From positions 1 through 64,000 of the forward strand of contig UQYD01000005.1 in NCBI GenBank assembly GCA_900545305.1: a stretch of DNA of 64,000 nucleotides, read 5' to 3'. Source of the stretch: an uncultured Eubacterium sp. Lineage in GTDB: Bacteria; Bacillota; Clostridia; Lachnospirales; CAG-274. Positions 8,178-17,468 of this stretch are shown piece by piece; the stretch's first letter is position 1; each line of letters starts with the position of its first letter. The notes under the pieces are model-generated. The model was not told where the DNA came from. It ran no database searches and was given only the letters and a program-made list of their open reading frames with translations. Made by a program: the position numbers and the translations under genes.

Positions 8178-9680
8178 ATGGGAACAAGTAAAAAAGGTGC
8201 AATGGCAAAAGATACGGTTATTTATATGTTAGCAAAGGGTATAGAGGGCGTTGTAGGCGTAGTTACAATGTCAGTAATGACCTATCTTTTTGCGACTTTC
8301 CAAATGGGTCTTTACTCAACAGTAAACATTGCCATTACTACAATAGGTATGGTAGCCATACAGTGGCTTGTACAGTCTGTTTTGAGATACGTAAACAAAT
8401 ACGATATTTTAAATCAGCAAAAGGAATTTTACTCTACAGTATTTTCAGCTTGGAAAAGAGTAAATGTAGGTGTTGCCTTAATAGCACTTATTATTATATT
8501 AGTTGTTAAAACTTTCTTTGGCAATATACCAGTTGTTGCTAAGTTTACAGAAAATTACAGCTATGCTCTTATGATTTTAGGTGTTTTATGGTTTATAACT
8601 TACAACACTTCACAGCTTATGATTGCTATGCTTGCAGCTGTAAGAGAGGCTAAACTTAATTTGCTTTTAAGCCTTATTACTGTTTGTGGTAAGTTAGGTC
8701 TTATGTGGCTTTTCTGTAAGCTCTTTGGCAGTAGAGTTGAATGGATATTCTTAAGTTACTTTATTACTGACGGTGTTACATCACTTATTGGTATGACTAG
8801 ACTTAAAATATTCAAGTATTTAAAGGGTGGAAAGGGTTCAAAGGAAATTTTAAAGGAACTTAAGGACTATGGCACTCCTTTAATGGGTAATATGATAACT
8901 ACTTCAGTTCTCAACAAGTCTGATATTTATATTATTACTGCTGTACTTGGTGCATCAGCTGCCGGTATTTATCAGACAAACTATTCTCTTATTGCTACAG
9001 CCTTTACTCTTTTAAGTGCATCTGTAATGAGAGGAAGTTATCCTACAATACTTCGTACTTGGGCAGAAGGAGATAAGGACGCTACAGCCAGACTTATAAG
9101 CGAGGCTGTTAGAATGTATCTTCTTTTGGCAGTACCGGCTACAGTAGGTGTGGCTGCTGTTTCTGATGTTATGGCAACAGCACTTTTTGAACAGGCTTAT
9201 GTAGAGGGTCACTCTATTATGTTTTGGGTAGCTTTCGGTATGATGTTCTTAGGTCTTACTGAATATTCAATTAAGCCATGGGAACTTACAGCAAATACAA
9301 AGGCTATTTTTAAACGCTCACTTATAGGTGGTGCTGTAAATGTAGGTTTAAATCTTATTTTAATAAAATTGTTGGGAAGCTATTATATTGCATCTGTTAC
9401 AACATTTATTGGCTTCTTTGTTTATTTCTTGCTTGCAAGATATGGCACAAGAAGTCAGTTAAGATGGAAATTAAAGGGCAAAAGTCTTTTCAGAATATTG
9501 CTTTCTGCCGGAATAATGTATTTGGCAATATATATTTTGAAAATTTTTATGCCGTTTAACAAAATTAATTTGGTTTTATTTGTATTTTGTGGTATGATAG
9601 TATACGGATTAGTATTATATATTTCTGGTGAGGTTAAAAATGAAGCTAACCTCGTTTTGAATAAGATAATAAAAAAGTAA
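8178..9680 (+). CDS. Oligosaccharide flippase family membrane protein (Wzx-like)
   Basis: This 500-residue polytopic membrane protein has roughly 12-14 hydrophobic segments and the polysaccharide-biosynthesis/MATE-like fold signature in its N-terminal half. It probably flips undecaprenyl-linked repeat units across the membrane. It starts 19 bases after the glycosidase stop, preceded by AGGAAAAAGGA, and is followed 25 bases later by a nucleotide-sugar dehydrogenase, so it belongs to the same operon. The O-antigen-ligase-like gene further down would be its polymerase partner. Confidence 0.88.
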   Translation: MGTSKKGAMAKDTVIYMLAKGIEGVVGVVTMSVMTYLFATFQMGLYSTVNIAITTIGMVAIQWLVQSVLRYVNKYDILNQQKEFYSTVFSAWKRVNVGVALIALIIILVVKTFFGNIPVVAKFTENYSYALMILGVLWFITYNTSQLMIAMLAAVREAKLNLLLSLITVCGKLGLMWLFCKLFGSRVEWIFLSYFITDGVTSLIGMTRLKIFKYLKGGKGSKEILKELKDYGTPLMGNMITTSVLNKSDIYIITAVLGASAAGIYQTNYSLIATAFTLLSASVMRGSYPTILRTWAEGDKDATARLISEAVRMYLLLAVPATVGVAAVSDVMATALFEQAYVEGHSIMFWVAFGMMFLGLTEYSIKPWELTANTKAIFKRSLIGGAVNVGLNLILIKLLGSYYIASVTTFIGFFVYFLLARYGTRSQLRWKLKGKSLFRILLSAGIMYLAIYILKIFMPFNKINLVLFVFCGMIVYGLVLYISGEVKNEANLVLNKIIKK

Positions 9681-9705
9681 TTTCAAAGAAAGGAAGATAA
9701 ATCAA

Positions 9706-10962
9706 ATGAAAAGTATTTGTGTAATCGGTATCGGTTATGTTGGTTTGCCAACGGCTGCTATGTTTGCATCAAAGGGTCATAAGGTTATTGGCTATGATTT
9801 AAACAAAAAGGCTGTTGACGCACTTAACAGAGGCGAAATTATTATTGAGGAGCCAGGTCTTGGAGATTTAGTAAAGAAGGTTGTTGCTGACGGCAATTTA
9901 ACTGCTACTACTGAATGTCCTGACGATTGCGATGTTTACATTATCGCAGTTCCTACACCTATCAACGAAGATAAGACAGCTGATATGAGATATGTAGAGT
10001 CAGCTACAAGAGCATTAGTGCCACACGTAAGAAAGGGCTGTATTGTTGTTCTTGAGTCTACTTCTCCTCCAAGAACTGTTGAAGATTTAATGCTTCCTAT
10101 TTTAAAGGAAACTGGTCTTGAATTAGGCGAAGAACTTTTAGTTGCTCACTCTCCAGAAAGAATTCTTCCAGGTAGAGTTCTTGAAGAATTGAGAACTAAC
10201 AGCCGTATTGTAGGTGGTATTAACCAGAAGTCAAGTGAAGAAGTTAAGAAAGTTTACGAAAGTATTGTTGAAGGTGAAATCTTCATTACAACTTCAACTA
10301 CTGCTGAAATGTGCAAACTTATGGAAAACACTTTCAGAGATGTAAACATTGCTCTTGCTAACGAACTTGCAAAGATGAGTGAAGAACTCGGTGTAAACTG
10401 TTGGGAAGTTATTAAGCTTGCTAACCAGCACCCAAGAGTTAATATTTTAAGCCCAGGTCCTGGTGTTGGTGGTCATTGTATCGCTCTTGACCCTTGGTTC
10501 TTAGTTGAAAAGTCTAAGAATGCTAAGCTTATTCATCAGGCAAGACTTAACAACGATTCTATGCCAGAATTCGTTATGAACAAGATTGACACTATTTTAG
10601 GTGGTCTTGAAGGTAAGACTGTTGCACTTTACGGTGTTACATACAAGCCAAACATTGATGATGTAAGAGAAAGTCCAATTATGCACCTTTGGTCTATGCT
10701 TGAAGAAAAGGGTGCTACTGTTAAGGTTTGTGACCCTCACGCTAAAGAAAAGCTTGAAAAGTCTTATGATATTTATGAAGCTCCTAAGGGTGCAGATATT
10801 GTAGTTTTAGGTGTAAACCACAACCAGTTTGCAGATGTTGATTTTGCTAAGCTTACAGCTGAAATGAACGTAAAGAATATCCTTGATACTAGAAACTTCT
10901 GGGATAAGGAAAAGGTTACAGCAGCTGGTGCAAACTACTATTTATTAGGTGACGGACAATGA
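9706..10962 (+). CDS. UDP-N-acetyl-D-mannosamine dehydrogenase-like nucleotide-sugar dehydrogenase (WecC type)
   Basis: The 418-residue enzyme has the UDP-glucose/GDP-mannose dehydrogenase architecture. An N-terminal Rossmann fold opens with IGIGYVGLPTAAMFA. The central region carries the catalytic cysteine motif GPGVGGHCIALDPWFL, and the C-terminal domain contains YGVTYKPNIDDVRESP. Family members make uronic acid nucleotide sugars by a four-electron, NAD-dependent oxidation. The closest pattern is WecC, which turns UDP-ManNAc into UDP-ManNAcA. No UDP-GlcNAc 2-epimerase is present in the window to supply that substrate. AAAGGAAG precedes the ATG. The stop overlaps the next start by 4 bases. 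Confidence 0.88.
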   Translation: MKSICVIGIGYVGLPTAAMFASKGHKVIGYDLNKKAVDALNRGEIIIEEPGLGDLVKKVVADGNLTATTECPDDCDVYIIAVPTPINEDKTADMRYVESATRALVPHVRKGCIVVLESTSPPRTVEDLMLPILKETGLELGEELLVAHSPERILPGRVLEELRTNSRIVGGINQKSSEEVKKVYESIVEGEIFITTSTTAEMCKLMENTFRDVNIALANELAKMSEELGVNCWEVIKLANQHPRVNILSPGPGVGGHCIALDPWFLVEKSKNAKLIHQARLNNDSMPEFVMNKIDTILGGLEGKTVALYGVTYKPNIDDVRESPIMHLWSMLEEKGATVKVCDPHAKEKLEKSYDIYEAPKGADIVVLGVNHNQFADVDFAKLTAEMNVKNILDTRNFWDKEKVTAAGANYYLLGDGQ

Positions 10963-12206
10963 GAAAAGTTTTGATAATTGCCAACCAGTTTCCACCAATG
11001 GGTGGTTCAGGTGTACAGAGAAGTGTTAAGTTTGTAAAACATCTTCGCTGTTTTGGCTATGAACCAGTAGTATTTACCAGAGAAGTTGGAAATATGCCTT
11101 TAAAAGATGAAACTCTTTTAAAGGATATTCCTGACGGAGTTAAAATATACAGAACTAAGCCTTACGAATGTGTTGAGGCAAAGGGTATATTCCGTATACC
11201 GGGTAAGGTTCTTGGTAAGTTTATGATTCCTGATACAGCTAGACTTTGGGAACATTTTTCAAAAAAGGCTGTTATGGATGTAATTGATAAAGAGGGTATT
11301 GACCTTATTTATACTACTTCTGCACCTTACAGCGACCATCTTCTCGGTCTTTATATTAAGAAAAAACGCCCTGACATAAAGTGGGTTGTGGATTTCAGAG
11401 ATGAATGGACAAACAATCCTTATACTTTAGATAATCCTCACGGTGCCTACAGAACTAAGAGGGAAAAGGAAATGGAACACGAGGTTGTAACTACAGCTGA
11501 TATGTGCGTTACAAACACTCCTGTAATGAGAGCTAATTTTATTAGAAATAATAAATTAACCGGAGATAATTTCTTTACTATCCCTAATGGTTATGATGTA
11601 GAGGACTTTGAGGGTATGCCTAAGGAAAAACCAAACAACAGCAAGTTGACAATGGTTTATACAGGTGCTTTATACGGAAGAAGAAAGCCGGACAATTTCT
11701 TTAAGGCTTTAAGTGAGTTAAAGTCAGAAGGCAAAATTGATGGCAATAAACTTCTTGTTAAGCTTATTGGCAATTATCACAAAGATAAATTACAGGCTCA
11801 AATTGACTCTTTTGGCTTAAAAGAACAGTTTGAAATTGTGGGTTATGTGCCTCACAATGTTTGTATAGAACATCAGGTAGCTAGTGATGTCCTTGTCCTT
11901 ATTGAGGGTGGTGGCAGAGGCTCTGATGCTTTCTATACAGGCAAGATTTTTGAATATATGAATACAAACAGACCGGTATTGGCTATATTGCCAAAGGGTT
12001 GTGCTGCTGACCTTGTAAGAGAAAGTGGCATAGGTATTGTTGCTGATACAGATGATGTAAAGGCAATAAAGGAATGTATTCTCAATTACTATAACGCTTG
12101 GGTAGAGGGCAAACTTGAATTTAATCCAAACAGAAGCGTTATAGAGGGCTTTGAAAGAAAAAAGCTAACAGAAAAGTTAGCTGAGGTTTTTGATAAAATG
12201 TACTAG
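10959..12206 (+). CDS. Glycosyltransferase, GT4-like
   Basis: This 415-residue cytoplasmic enzyme has a GT-B fold. The N-terminal acceptor domain begins KVLIIANQFPPMGGSGVQR, and the C-terminal donor domain includes LTMVYTGALYGRRKPDNFF and the later acidic EYMNTNRPVLAILP segment. It resembles WbuB-type transferases of capsule and O-antigen clusters. Donor and acceptor cannot be read from sequence. Its ATG overlaps the dehydrogenase stop (ATGA), indicating translational coupling. Confidence 0.85.
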   Translation: MRKVLIIANQFPPMGGSGVQRSVKFVKHLRCFGYEPVVFTREVGNMPLKDETLLKDIPDGVKIYRTKPYECVEAKGIFRIPGKVLGKFMIPDTARLWEHFSKKAVMDVIDKEGIDLIYTTSAPYSDHLLGLYIKKKRPDIKWVVDFRDEWTNNPYTLDNPHGAYRTKREKEMEHEVVTTADMCVTNTPVMRANFIRNNKLTGDNFFTIPNGYDVEDFEGMPKEKPNNSKLTMVYTGALYGRRKPDNFFKALSELKSEGKIDGNKLLVKLIGNYHKDKLQAQIDSFGLKEQFEIVGYVPHNVCIEHQVASDVLVLIEGGGRGSDAFYTGKIFEYMNTNRPVLAILPKGCAADLVRESGIGIVADTDDVKAIKECILNYYNAWVEGKLEFNPNRSVIEGFERKKLTEKLAEVFDKMY

Positions 12207-12218
12207 GATGTGACTCTA

Positions 12219-13358
12219 ATGAAGATACTCCACTTTATCAGCGGGGGAGATTCCGGTGGGGCAAAGACCCACGTTCTCACCTTGTTGGATAATCTGAGAA
12301 AACTGAATATTGAGGTAGAGCTACTGTGTATTATGGAGGGCGTTTTTACTGAGGAAGCTAGGGAAATGGGTATTCCCGTTACTATAATCCCACAGGAAAA
12401 AAGATGGGATTTATCTGTACTCAGTAAAGTTAAGAAATTTATAAATAACTGTGGTTGTGATTTGGTTCATTGTCATGGTGCTAGAGCAAATTATATTTCT
12501 CTTTTCATAAGAGGTGGCGTAAAAGTACCTATGATTACAACTCTCCACAGTGATTATAAGCTGGATTTTAAGGATAATCCGAGAAAACAGTTGATTTATA
12601 CGCCTATAAATGCCTTTGCTTTAAGACGTTATAAGCATATTTTGGCTGTAACAAAGGCTTTTAAATATATGCTTATGCTTAGAGGTTTTAAGGAAGAACG
12701 TATTGACGTTATATACAATGGTATAGATTTTTCTCAAGAACTTCAGACTTATGATATGTATACATTTTTCAAAAATATAAATGTTCCTCATGATTTGAAT
12801 AAAAAATATGTTGGCATTGCAGCTAGACTTTTTGCTGTAAAGGGTGTAAATGTATTTTTAGATATGGCAAAGATTATTGCTGATAAACGTGAGGATATAG
12901 ACTTTATTATTTTGGGTAATGGAGAAATGTGGCAACAGTGTCAGGGCTTTATTAAGGAAAATAAACTTGAAAATAGAGTTTATATGGCAGGTCAGGTTAC
13001 TGACCCTGTAATGATGAACAGTTATTACAAGTATATTGACGTAAATACTCTGACATCTTATTCTGAAAGTTTCCCTTATGCTCTTTTGGAAGGTGCAAGG
13101 TGCAAGTGTGCTACAGTAGCTACTGCTGTAGGTGGTATTCCTGAAATGATTATTGATGGAGAAAGTGGTTGCCTTGTTCAGTCCGGAGATAGTAAGGCTC
13201 TGGCAGAATGTGTTGAAATGCTCTGTGATAAAGATGATATTCGTATAAGATACGGTGTCAACTTCTATGAAAGAGCTAAGGAAAACTTTTCTTCACAGGC
13301 TATGGCAAATACCCATAAGAAAATTTATGAAAAGATTATAAAGGAGAATGTAAAGTGA
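12219..13358 (+). CDS. Glycosyltransferase family 4 protein
   Basis: This is a 379-residue GT-B glycosyltransferase. The ATG at 12219 is preferred over an upstream GTG at 12210 because AGGATG (12205-12210) is then spaced as a ribosome site and the protein begins with the usual MKILHFISGGDSGGAKTH. The donor-binding half contains VGIAARLFAVKGVNVFLD and the E-x7-E region ESFPYALLEGARCKCATVA. It is probably the second of two transferases adding sugars to the lipid-linked unit. It overlaps the next gene by four bases (GTGA). Confidence 0.87.
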   Translation: MKILHFISGGDSGGAKTHVLTLLDNLRKLNIEVELLCIMEGVFTEEAREMGIPVTIIPQEKRWDLSVLSKVKKFINNCGCDLVHCHGARANYISLFIRGGVKVPMITTLHSDYKLDFKDNPRKQLIYTPINAFALRRYKHILAVTKAFKYMLMLRGFKEERIDVIYNGIDFSQELQTYDMYTFFKNINVPHDLNKKYVGIAARLFAVKGVNVFLDMAKIIADKREDIDFIILGNGEMWQQCQGFIKENKLENRVYMAGQVTDPVMMNSYYKYIDVNTLTSYSESFPYALLEGARCKCATVATAVGGIPEMIIDGESGCLVQSGDSKALAECVEMLCDKDDIRIRYGVNFYERAKENFSSQAMANTHKKIYEKIIKENVK

Positions 13359-13864
13359 AATTAGTTGATGAAAACGGCAAGATTTTTGGTAAGGTAAACA
13401 TTGTAGACCTTATTGTTTTAGTCTTAATCGTTGCTATTGCAGCTGCTGGTATTATCAGAGTAAGCTCTAAGAAGTTAAATGCTGATAATAGCGAAGCTGG
13501 TGCTGACGGTGACCAGTATTGCTATGTTACTCTTTTATCTTCTCTTGTTGTACCGGAAGTTGCTGAAGGCTTAAATATAGGCGACAAGCTTGTTGCTAAC
13601 AATGCCTTTACAGATGCAGAAGTTGTTTCTGTTGATGTTGCTCCAGCTGCTTATGTTGGTACTAATTCAGAAGGTAAGGCTGTTTACAGCGAACATCCTT
13701 TATGGAAAGATGTTACAGTTGTTGTTAAGGAAAAAGTTAATCCTAAGTCAGTTATACTTAAAGTAGGCAATCAGGAAGTAAGAGTTGGTTACAGCTATAT
13801 TCTTAAAACACAGACTGTAGAAACAAACTGTAAAATCAGAGGTATTGAGTTTAAGGACGAATAG
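13355..13864 (+). CDS. DUF4330 domain-containing membrane-anchored protein
   Basis: The 169-residue protein opens MKLVDENGKIFGKVNIVDL, the hallmark of DUF4330. One transmembrane helix follows (about 18-36) and then a beta-rich extracytoplasmic domain. The function is unknown. The family is often found inside polysaccharide clusters, which fits here. It uses a GTG start overlapping the previous stop, with AAGGAG at 13341-13346. Confidence 0.82.
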   Translation: MKLVDENGKIFGKVNIVDLIVLVLIVAIAAAGIIRVSSKKLNADNSEAGADGDQYCYVTLLSSLVVPEVAEGLNIGDKLVANNAFTDAEVVSVDVAPAAYVGTNSEGKAVYSEHPLWKDVTVVVKEKVNPKSVILKVGNQEVRVGYSYILKTQTVETNCKIRGIEFKDE

Positions 13865-13876
13865 TGAGGTGTGCTT

Positions 13877-14422
13877 ATGCTCGGTGTTTTAAAAGGCAGT
13901 ATTCTTGTAAGGGCTATATTGTGTGTTGTTCACACTTTTGGAAATGCCTATAGATGCAGTCTGCTTGAAAAATTTGTTAGTGCAGTTTATAGAAGTTGGA
14001 GAGGTAGTTTTGTCCACCATATTTGCAGTAAATATGTGAATAAAAAGCCTTTTTACCAGAGTAGTCTTATTTACAGATTTGTAATGGCTATAGGCAGAAT
14101 TGTGGACAAGCCTTTTGGTGCTATATACAGAGCCTTTAAGCCGGCTGTTGACAATAGCAAGGTTTGTAATTTTGCTAAGGTTGCAGTAGGTAAGGATTGT
14201 AAAAGCCGTGCCTATGGTGCAGGTCTTTTGCTTATGGCAATACCTATTGGTTCTCTTGTAGCATTGATTATGAAAGGTGATTGCACACCTATTACTATAG
14301 GAATGTGTGTAGCTGTTTTTATTTTTGGTATAGCCCTCAGCTTCGGTGTGGTTTTTAACGAGGTTATTCAGAACAGCTTGGTAGTAAAGTTTGTGAAATG
14401 GGTTGTTTCTTCCCTTGAATAG
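13877..14422 (+). CDS. Small membrane protein of unknown function in the polysaccharide operon
   Basis: About 181 residues. The ATG at 13877 is preferred over GTG 13871 because GAGGTG (13866-13871) serves as the ribosome site. The first 100 residues are basic and only moderately hydrophobic. Two clear transmembrane helices follow at about 118-135 and 142-160, then an amphipathic tail. I do not recognise a named family. It sits directly before the O-antigen-ligase-like gene (5-base gap), so a role with the polymerase is plausible but unproven. Confidence 0.7.
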   Translation: MLGVLKGSILVRAILCVVHTFGNAYRCSLLEKFVSAVYRSWRGSFVHHICSKYVNKKPFYQSSLIYRFVMAIGRIVDKPFGAIYRAFKPAVDNSKVCNFAKVAVGKDCKSRAYGAGLLLMAIPIGSLVALIMKGDCTPITIGMCVAVFIFGIALSFGVVFNEVIQNSLVVKFVKWVVSSLE

Positions 14423-14427
14423 CCGGA

Positions 14428-15813
14428 ATGGTTGGTGAAATTGTGAACAATATAAGAGCAGTTTTAATACTTATATTAGGTCTTTTGATTGGTCTTGCCT
14501 TTGGTTTCTTAGGACCGGTTGTTGGTCTTGGCTTAGTAGCTGGTATTACAGCTTATATAATGATTGTATCCTCTCCAGATGTGGCTATATGCGTCTTGAC
14601 AGGCTATGCAGTTATTGACTGGGCTTTGAGATTGGTAGCAGAGGCTTTGGCAGGAGCTTGGGATGAGCTTTATCTTGTAGTTCTTATTTTGATTTGGATA
14701 TACAAGTGGATAAGTGCCAGAAATGGTGAAACAATTAAGGTTACATCAATGGATTTACCTATAATTATCTTTATAGGTGTAATGCTTTTTGCACTTATAA
14801 TTAATTCCACTGATTACTCTATTTCTCTTGAAGGCTTTAGAGCTATTGTACAGTATATACTTTGGTATTTTGTAGTTCTTCAGCTTGTAAATGGAGAAAA
14901 GAGTGCAAGAAAGGTAACCATGGCATTTGTTATTGTCACAGGTGTTATGGCAATGCATGGTGTGTTCCAGTATATTATTGGTGTAGAAATGCCGGCAGGT
15001 TGGGTTGACCAAAACGAAGCAGGTGTTAGAACGAGAGTATTCTCTATTCTTACAAGTCCTAATGTTTTTGGTTCATTACTTACTTTGGCAACTCCTATGT
15101 CAATTTCTATGTGCCTTTCTTCAAAGAAAAAAGGTGGCAAGTTTGTCTTTGGCTTTTTAGCCCTTATGATGGCAGCCAGCCTTGTGTTTACTTTCTCAAG
15201 AGGTGCATGGATAGGTTTTGTACTTGCTATCGGTATTTATATTTTACTTAAAGACAAAAGACTTATTATTCCGGGGATTGTGTTGGCAGTTCTTGTAGTA
15301 GCACTTGTACCAAGTGTTGGCAACAGAATTGGCTATATGCTCAGTCCTGAATATATTGAATCCTCTTTAAGAGGTGGCCGACTTGTACGTTGGCTTACAG
15401 GTTTAAGAATTTTGGAATTTTATCCATGGCTTGGTGTTGGTCTCGGTCAGTTTGGTGGTGCTGTTGCTATGAATCATCAAACAAGTTTCTTAGTAGACCT
15501 AAGTGTTGTAAAGACATTCTATATGGATAACTATTATTTAAAGACAGCTGTTGAAAGTGGTATTGTAGGTTTCAGTGCCTTTGTAATGCTTATGTATAGT
15601 GTTATTATCAACAGCTTTAGAACACTCCGTTCCCCATTGACAAAAGAGGGAAAGGAACTTGCTATAGGTATTATGGCAGGTCTTTGTGGTGTTATTGCCC
15701 ACAACTGGGTAGAAAATGTATTTGAAACACCTTTAATGGCTAGTGTATTTTGGGTATTTGTAGGTGTTATAATGGCTATGTGGTACAGCAGTAATAAGGC
15801 TGAGAATAAATAA
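14428..15813 (+). CDS. O-antigen ligase / polymerase family membrane protein
   Basis: This 461-residue protein has about ten to twelve transmembrane segments and one large extracytoplasmic loop containing RLVRWLTGLRILEFYPWLGVGLGQF, interrupted by charged residues. That layout is typical of the Wzy/WaaL/O-antigen ligase superfamily. It likely polymerises the repeat unit or transfers it to its acceptor. The listed ATG has little upstream complementarity. GTG 14443 with GGTGA just before it is a real alternative, so the first five residues are uncertain. Confidence 0.85.
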   Translation: MVGEIVNNIRAVLILILGLLIGLAFGFLGPVVGLGLVAGITAYIMIVSSPDVAICVLTGYAVIDWALRLVAEALAGAWDELYLVVLILIWIYKWISARNGETIKVTSMDLPIIIFIGVMLFALIINSTDYSISLEGFRAIVQYILWYFVVLQLVNGEKSARKVTMAFVIVTGVMAMHGVFQYIIGVEMPAGWVDQNEAGVRTRVFSILTSPNVFGSLLTLATPMSISMCLSSKKKGGKFVFGFLALMMAASLVFTFSRGAWIGFVLAIGIYILLKDKRLIIPGIVLAVLVVALVPSVGNRIGYMLSPEYIESSLRGGRLVRWLTGLRILEFYPWLGVGLGQFGGAVAMNHQTSFLVDLSVVKTFYMDNYYLKTAVESGIVGFSAFVMLMYSVIINSFRTLRSPLTKEGKELAIGIMAGLCGVIAHNWVENVFETPLMASVFWVFVGVIMAMWYSSNKAENK

Positions 15814-15832
15814 TATATTGTGGGGTAGTCCT

Positions 15833-16954
15833 ATGATTAGAGTATTAATAGCAGGCTATCACGGATTTGGTAATTGTGGCGATGAAGCTATTCTTCAGGC
15901 TATGACAGCCAACATTCGTGCTATGGCGAAAGATGTGGAGATTACGGCTTTAAGCTATAATCCGGAATTTACAAAAACTGAATATGGTATCAACTCTGTA
16001 CAGAGGTTTAATATGCTTCAGGTTCTGTCTGCTATTAAGCACAGTGATATTGTTTTAAGTGGTGGTGGAACTCTTTTGCAGAATGGCACAAGTACACGCT
16101 CACTTATGTACTATCTTACTATTATTAAAATAGCTAAGTTTTTCAGAAAGAGAGTTATGCTTTACGCCAACGGTATTGGACCGGTAAGTGGTAAACTTAA
16201 TCGCAGACTTGTGAAAATGGTTGTAAATACTGTTGACGTAATAACTCTCCGAGAAAAATTGTCTGAGGCAGATTTAAAGAGTATAGGTGTTACAAAACCT
16301 AATATTATGGTTACTGCTGACCCAGCTTTTAATTTGGAATCTATTTCAGATGACGAGGCTTGGAAGTTACTTGACGAGGAGAAAATTCCTCATAATGAAC
16401 AGATGATTGCAGTTTCCGTTAGAAACTGGTCTAAGGCTTTTGGCGGAGATGATTATGTAAAGAAAGTGGCAAAAGTATGTGATAATGCTATTGCAGAGGG
16501 TAAGACAGTTGTATTTCTTCCTATGGAATATCCTAGAGATTTGGAATTATCTAAAAAGGTTATGTCCTATATGAAAGAAAAGGCATACATTATGCAGAAA
16601 CGTTATACTCCATCACAGATTTTGGGTATAGTAGGCTGTTTTGATATTATGCTTAGTATGCGACTTCACACTTTGATTTTTGCTGCTGTCAAAAATGTAC
16701 CAATGCTTGGTATTATTTATGACCCTAAAGTTGAATATTACATTAAAGAGCTGGATATGGTTGAGGCAGGAGATGTAAGACATTCTCCTATTAACGTAAA
16801 GGCTGTTAATGAACAAATAAATGATGTTTTTGAAAATATGGAAGTCTATAAGGCTAGATTGAAGTTTAAAGCTGATTTGATGAAGCAAAGAGCAGGACAA
16901 AATGATGTTATGCTTGCTCAACAGTTTGATATAATTAGAAAAAACAAGAAATAG
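15833..16954 (+). CDS. csaB: Polysaccharide pyruvyl transferase CsaB
   Basis: The 373-residue enzyme begins MIRVLIAGYHGFGNCGDEA and contains SGGGTLLQNGTSTRSLMYYL and the late motif SMRLHTLIFAA, all typical of CsaB. It transfers pyruvate from phosphoenolpyruvate as a ketal onto a polysaccharide, in known cases a ManNAc-containing secondary wall polymer, which then anchors SLH-domain proteins. The ATG at 15833 is chosen over TTG 15818 because GGGG lies seven bases before it. No SLH-domain gene is present in the window. Its neighbours WecC-like and TagA-like fit a ManNAc-based polymer. Confidence 0.9.
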   Translation: MIRVLIAGYHGFGNCGDEAILQAMTANIRAMAKDVEITALSYNPEFTKTEYGINSVQRFNMLQVLSAIKHSDIVLSGGGTLLQNGTSTRSLMYYLTIIKIAKFFRKRVMLYANGIGPVSGKLNRRLVKMVVNTVDVITLREKLSEADLKSIGVTKPNIMVTADPAFNLESISDDEAWKLLDEEKIPHNEQMIAVSVRNWSKAFGGDDYVKKVAKVCDNAIAEGKTVVFLPMEYPRDLELSKKVMSYMKEKAYIMQKRYTPSQILGIVGCFDIMLSMRLHTLIFAAVKNVPMLGIIYDPKVEYYIKELDMVEAGDVRHSPINVKAVNEQINDVFENMEVYKARLKFKADLMKQRAGQNDVMLAQQFDIIRKNKK

Positions 16955-16997
16955 TATTGTGTATGATAAATTGGTAGAAAGGAAAAGGTAACTGACC

Positions 16998-17450
16998 ATG
17001 AAAAGAAAGTTGATTATTGGTTTACAGGCTATTGCCGTTACAGTTGTTGCTGTTGTTGGTACTGCTTTTGCAGCTGATGCAGGTTCTGCTAGTGACCCAG
17101 TTGCATCAAAGAGTTATGTTGATGACAAAATAAGTCAGGTTATAAATATGATAAATACTGGTAGTGCTACTACTGAGGTATCAGGTTCTTCTTATGTGCC
17201 TGTTTCAGTTCCTGTTGGTAAGGTTCTCTACGGTGCAGAGGGTAGTGAAATTATACTCCGTTCCGGTAAGGGTACTATTTACACAGCTGGTGTAGATGGT
17301 GTTGTTGATGCTACAACTGGTGCAAACTTAAAAACTGGTGCAACAGCAGTAGCTAATCATATTCTTATTGTTCCAAGAGCTGACGGCAGAGGTGTTAATG
17401 TTTCAGAGGCTGCTTGGTTCTTAGTTAAGGGCGGTTACAGCATTAAGTAA
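16998..17450 (+). CDS. Small secreted protein of unknown function, embedded in the polysaccharide operon
   Basis: This 150-residue protein has a signal peptide (MKRKLIIGLQAIAVTVVAV, likely cut after AFA). The N-terminal part contains SYVDDKISQVINMI, a short helical segment. A compact beta-rich C-terminal half carries VGKVLYGAEGSEIILRSG and NHILIVPRADGRGV. I recognise the pattern from Firmicute secreted proteins but not a named family. The ribosome site AGGAAAAGG precedes the ATG. It lies between csaB and the TagA-type gene, an unusual place for a secreted protein, which suggests a role in polymer attachment or export. Confidence 0.7.
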   Translation: MKRKLIIGLQAIAVTVVAVVGTAFAADAGSASDPVASKSYVDDKISQVINMINTGSATTEVSGSSYVPVSVPVGKVLYGAEGSEIILRSGKGTIYTAGVDGVVDATTGANLKTGATAVANHILIVPRADGRGVNVSEAAWFLVKGGYSIK

Positions 17451-17468
17451 TTAGTCGAGAGGTGTATT

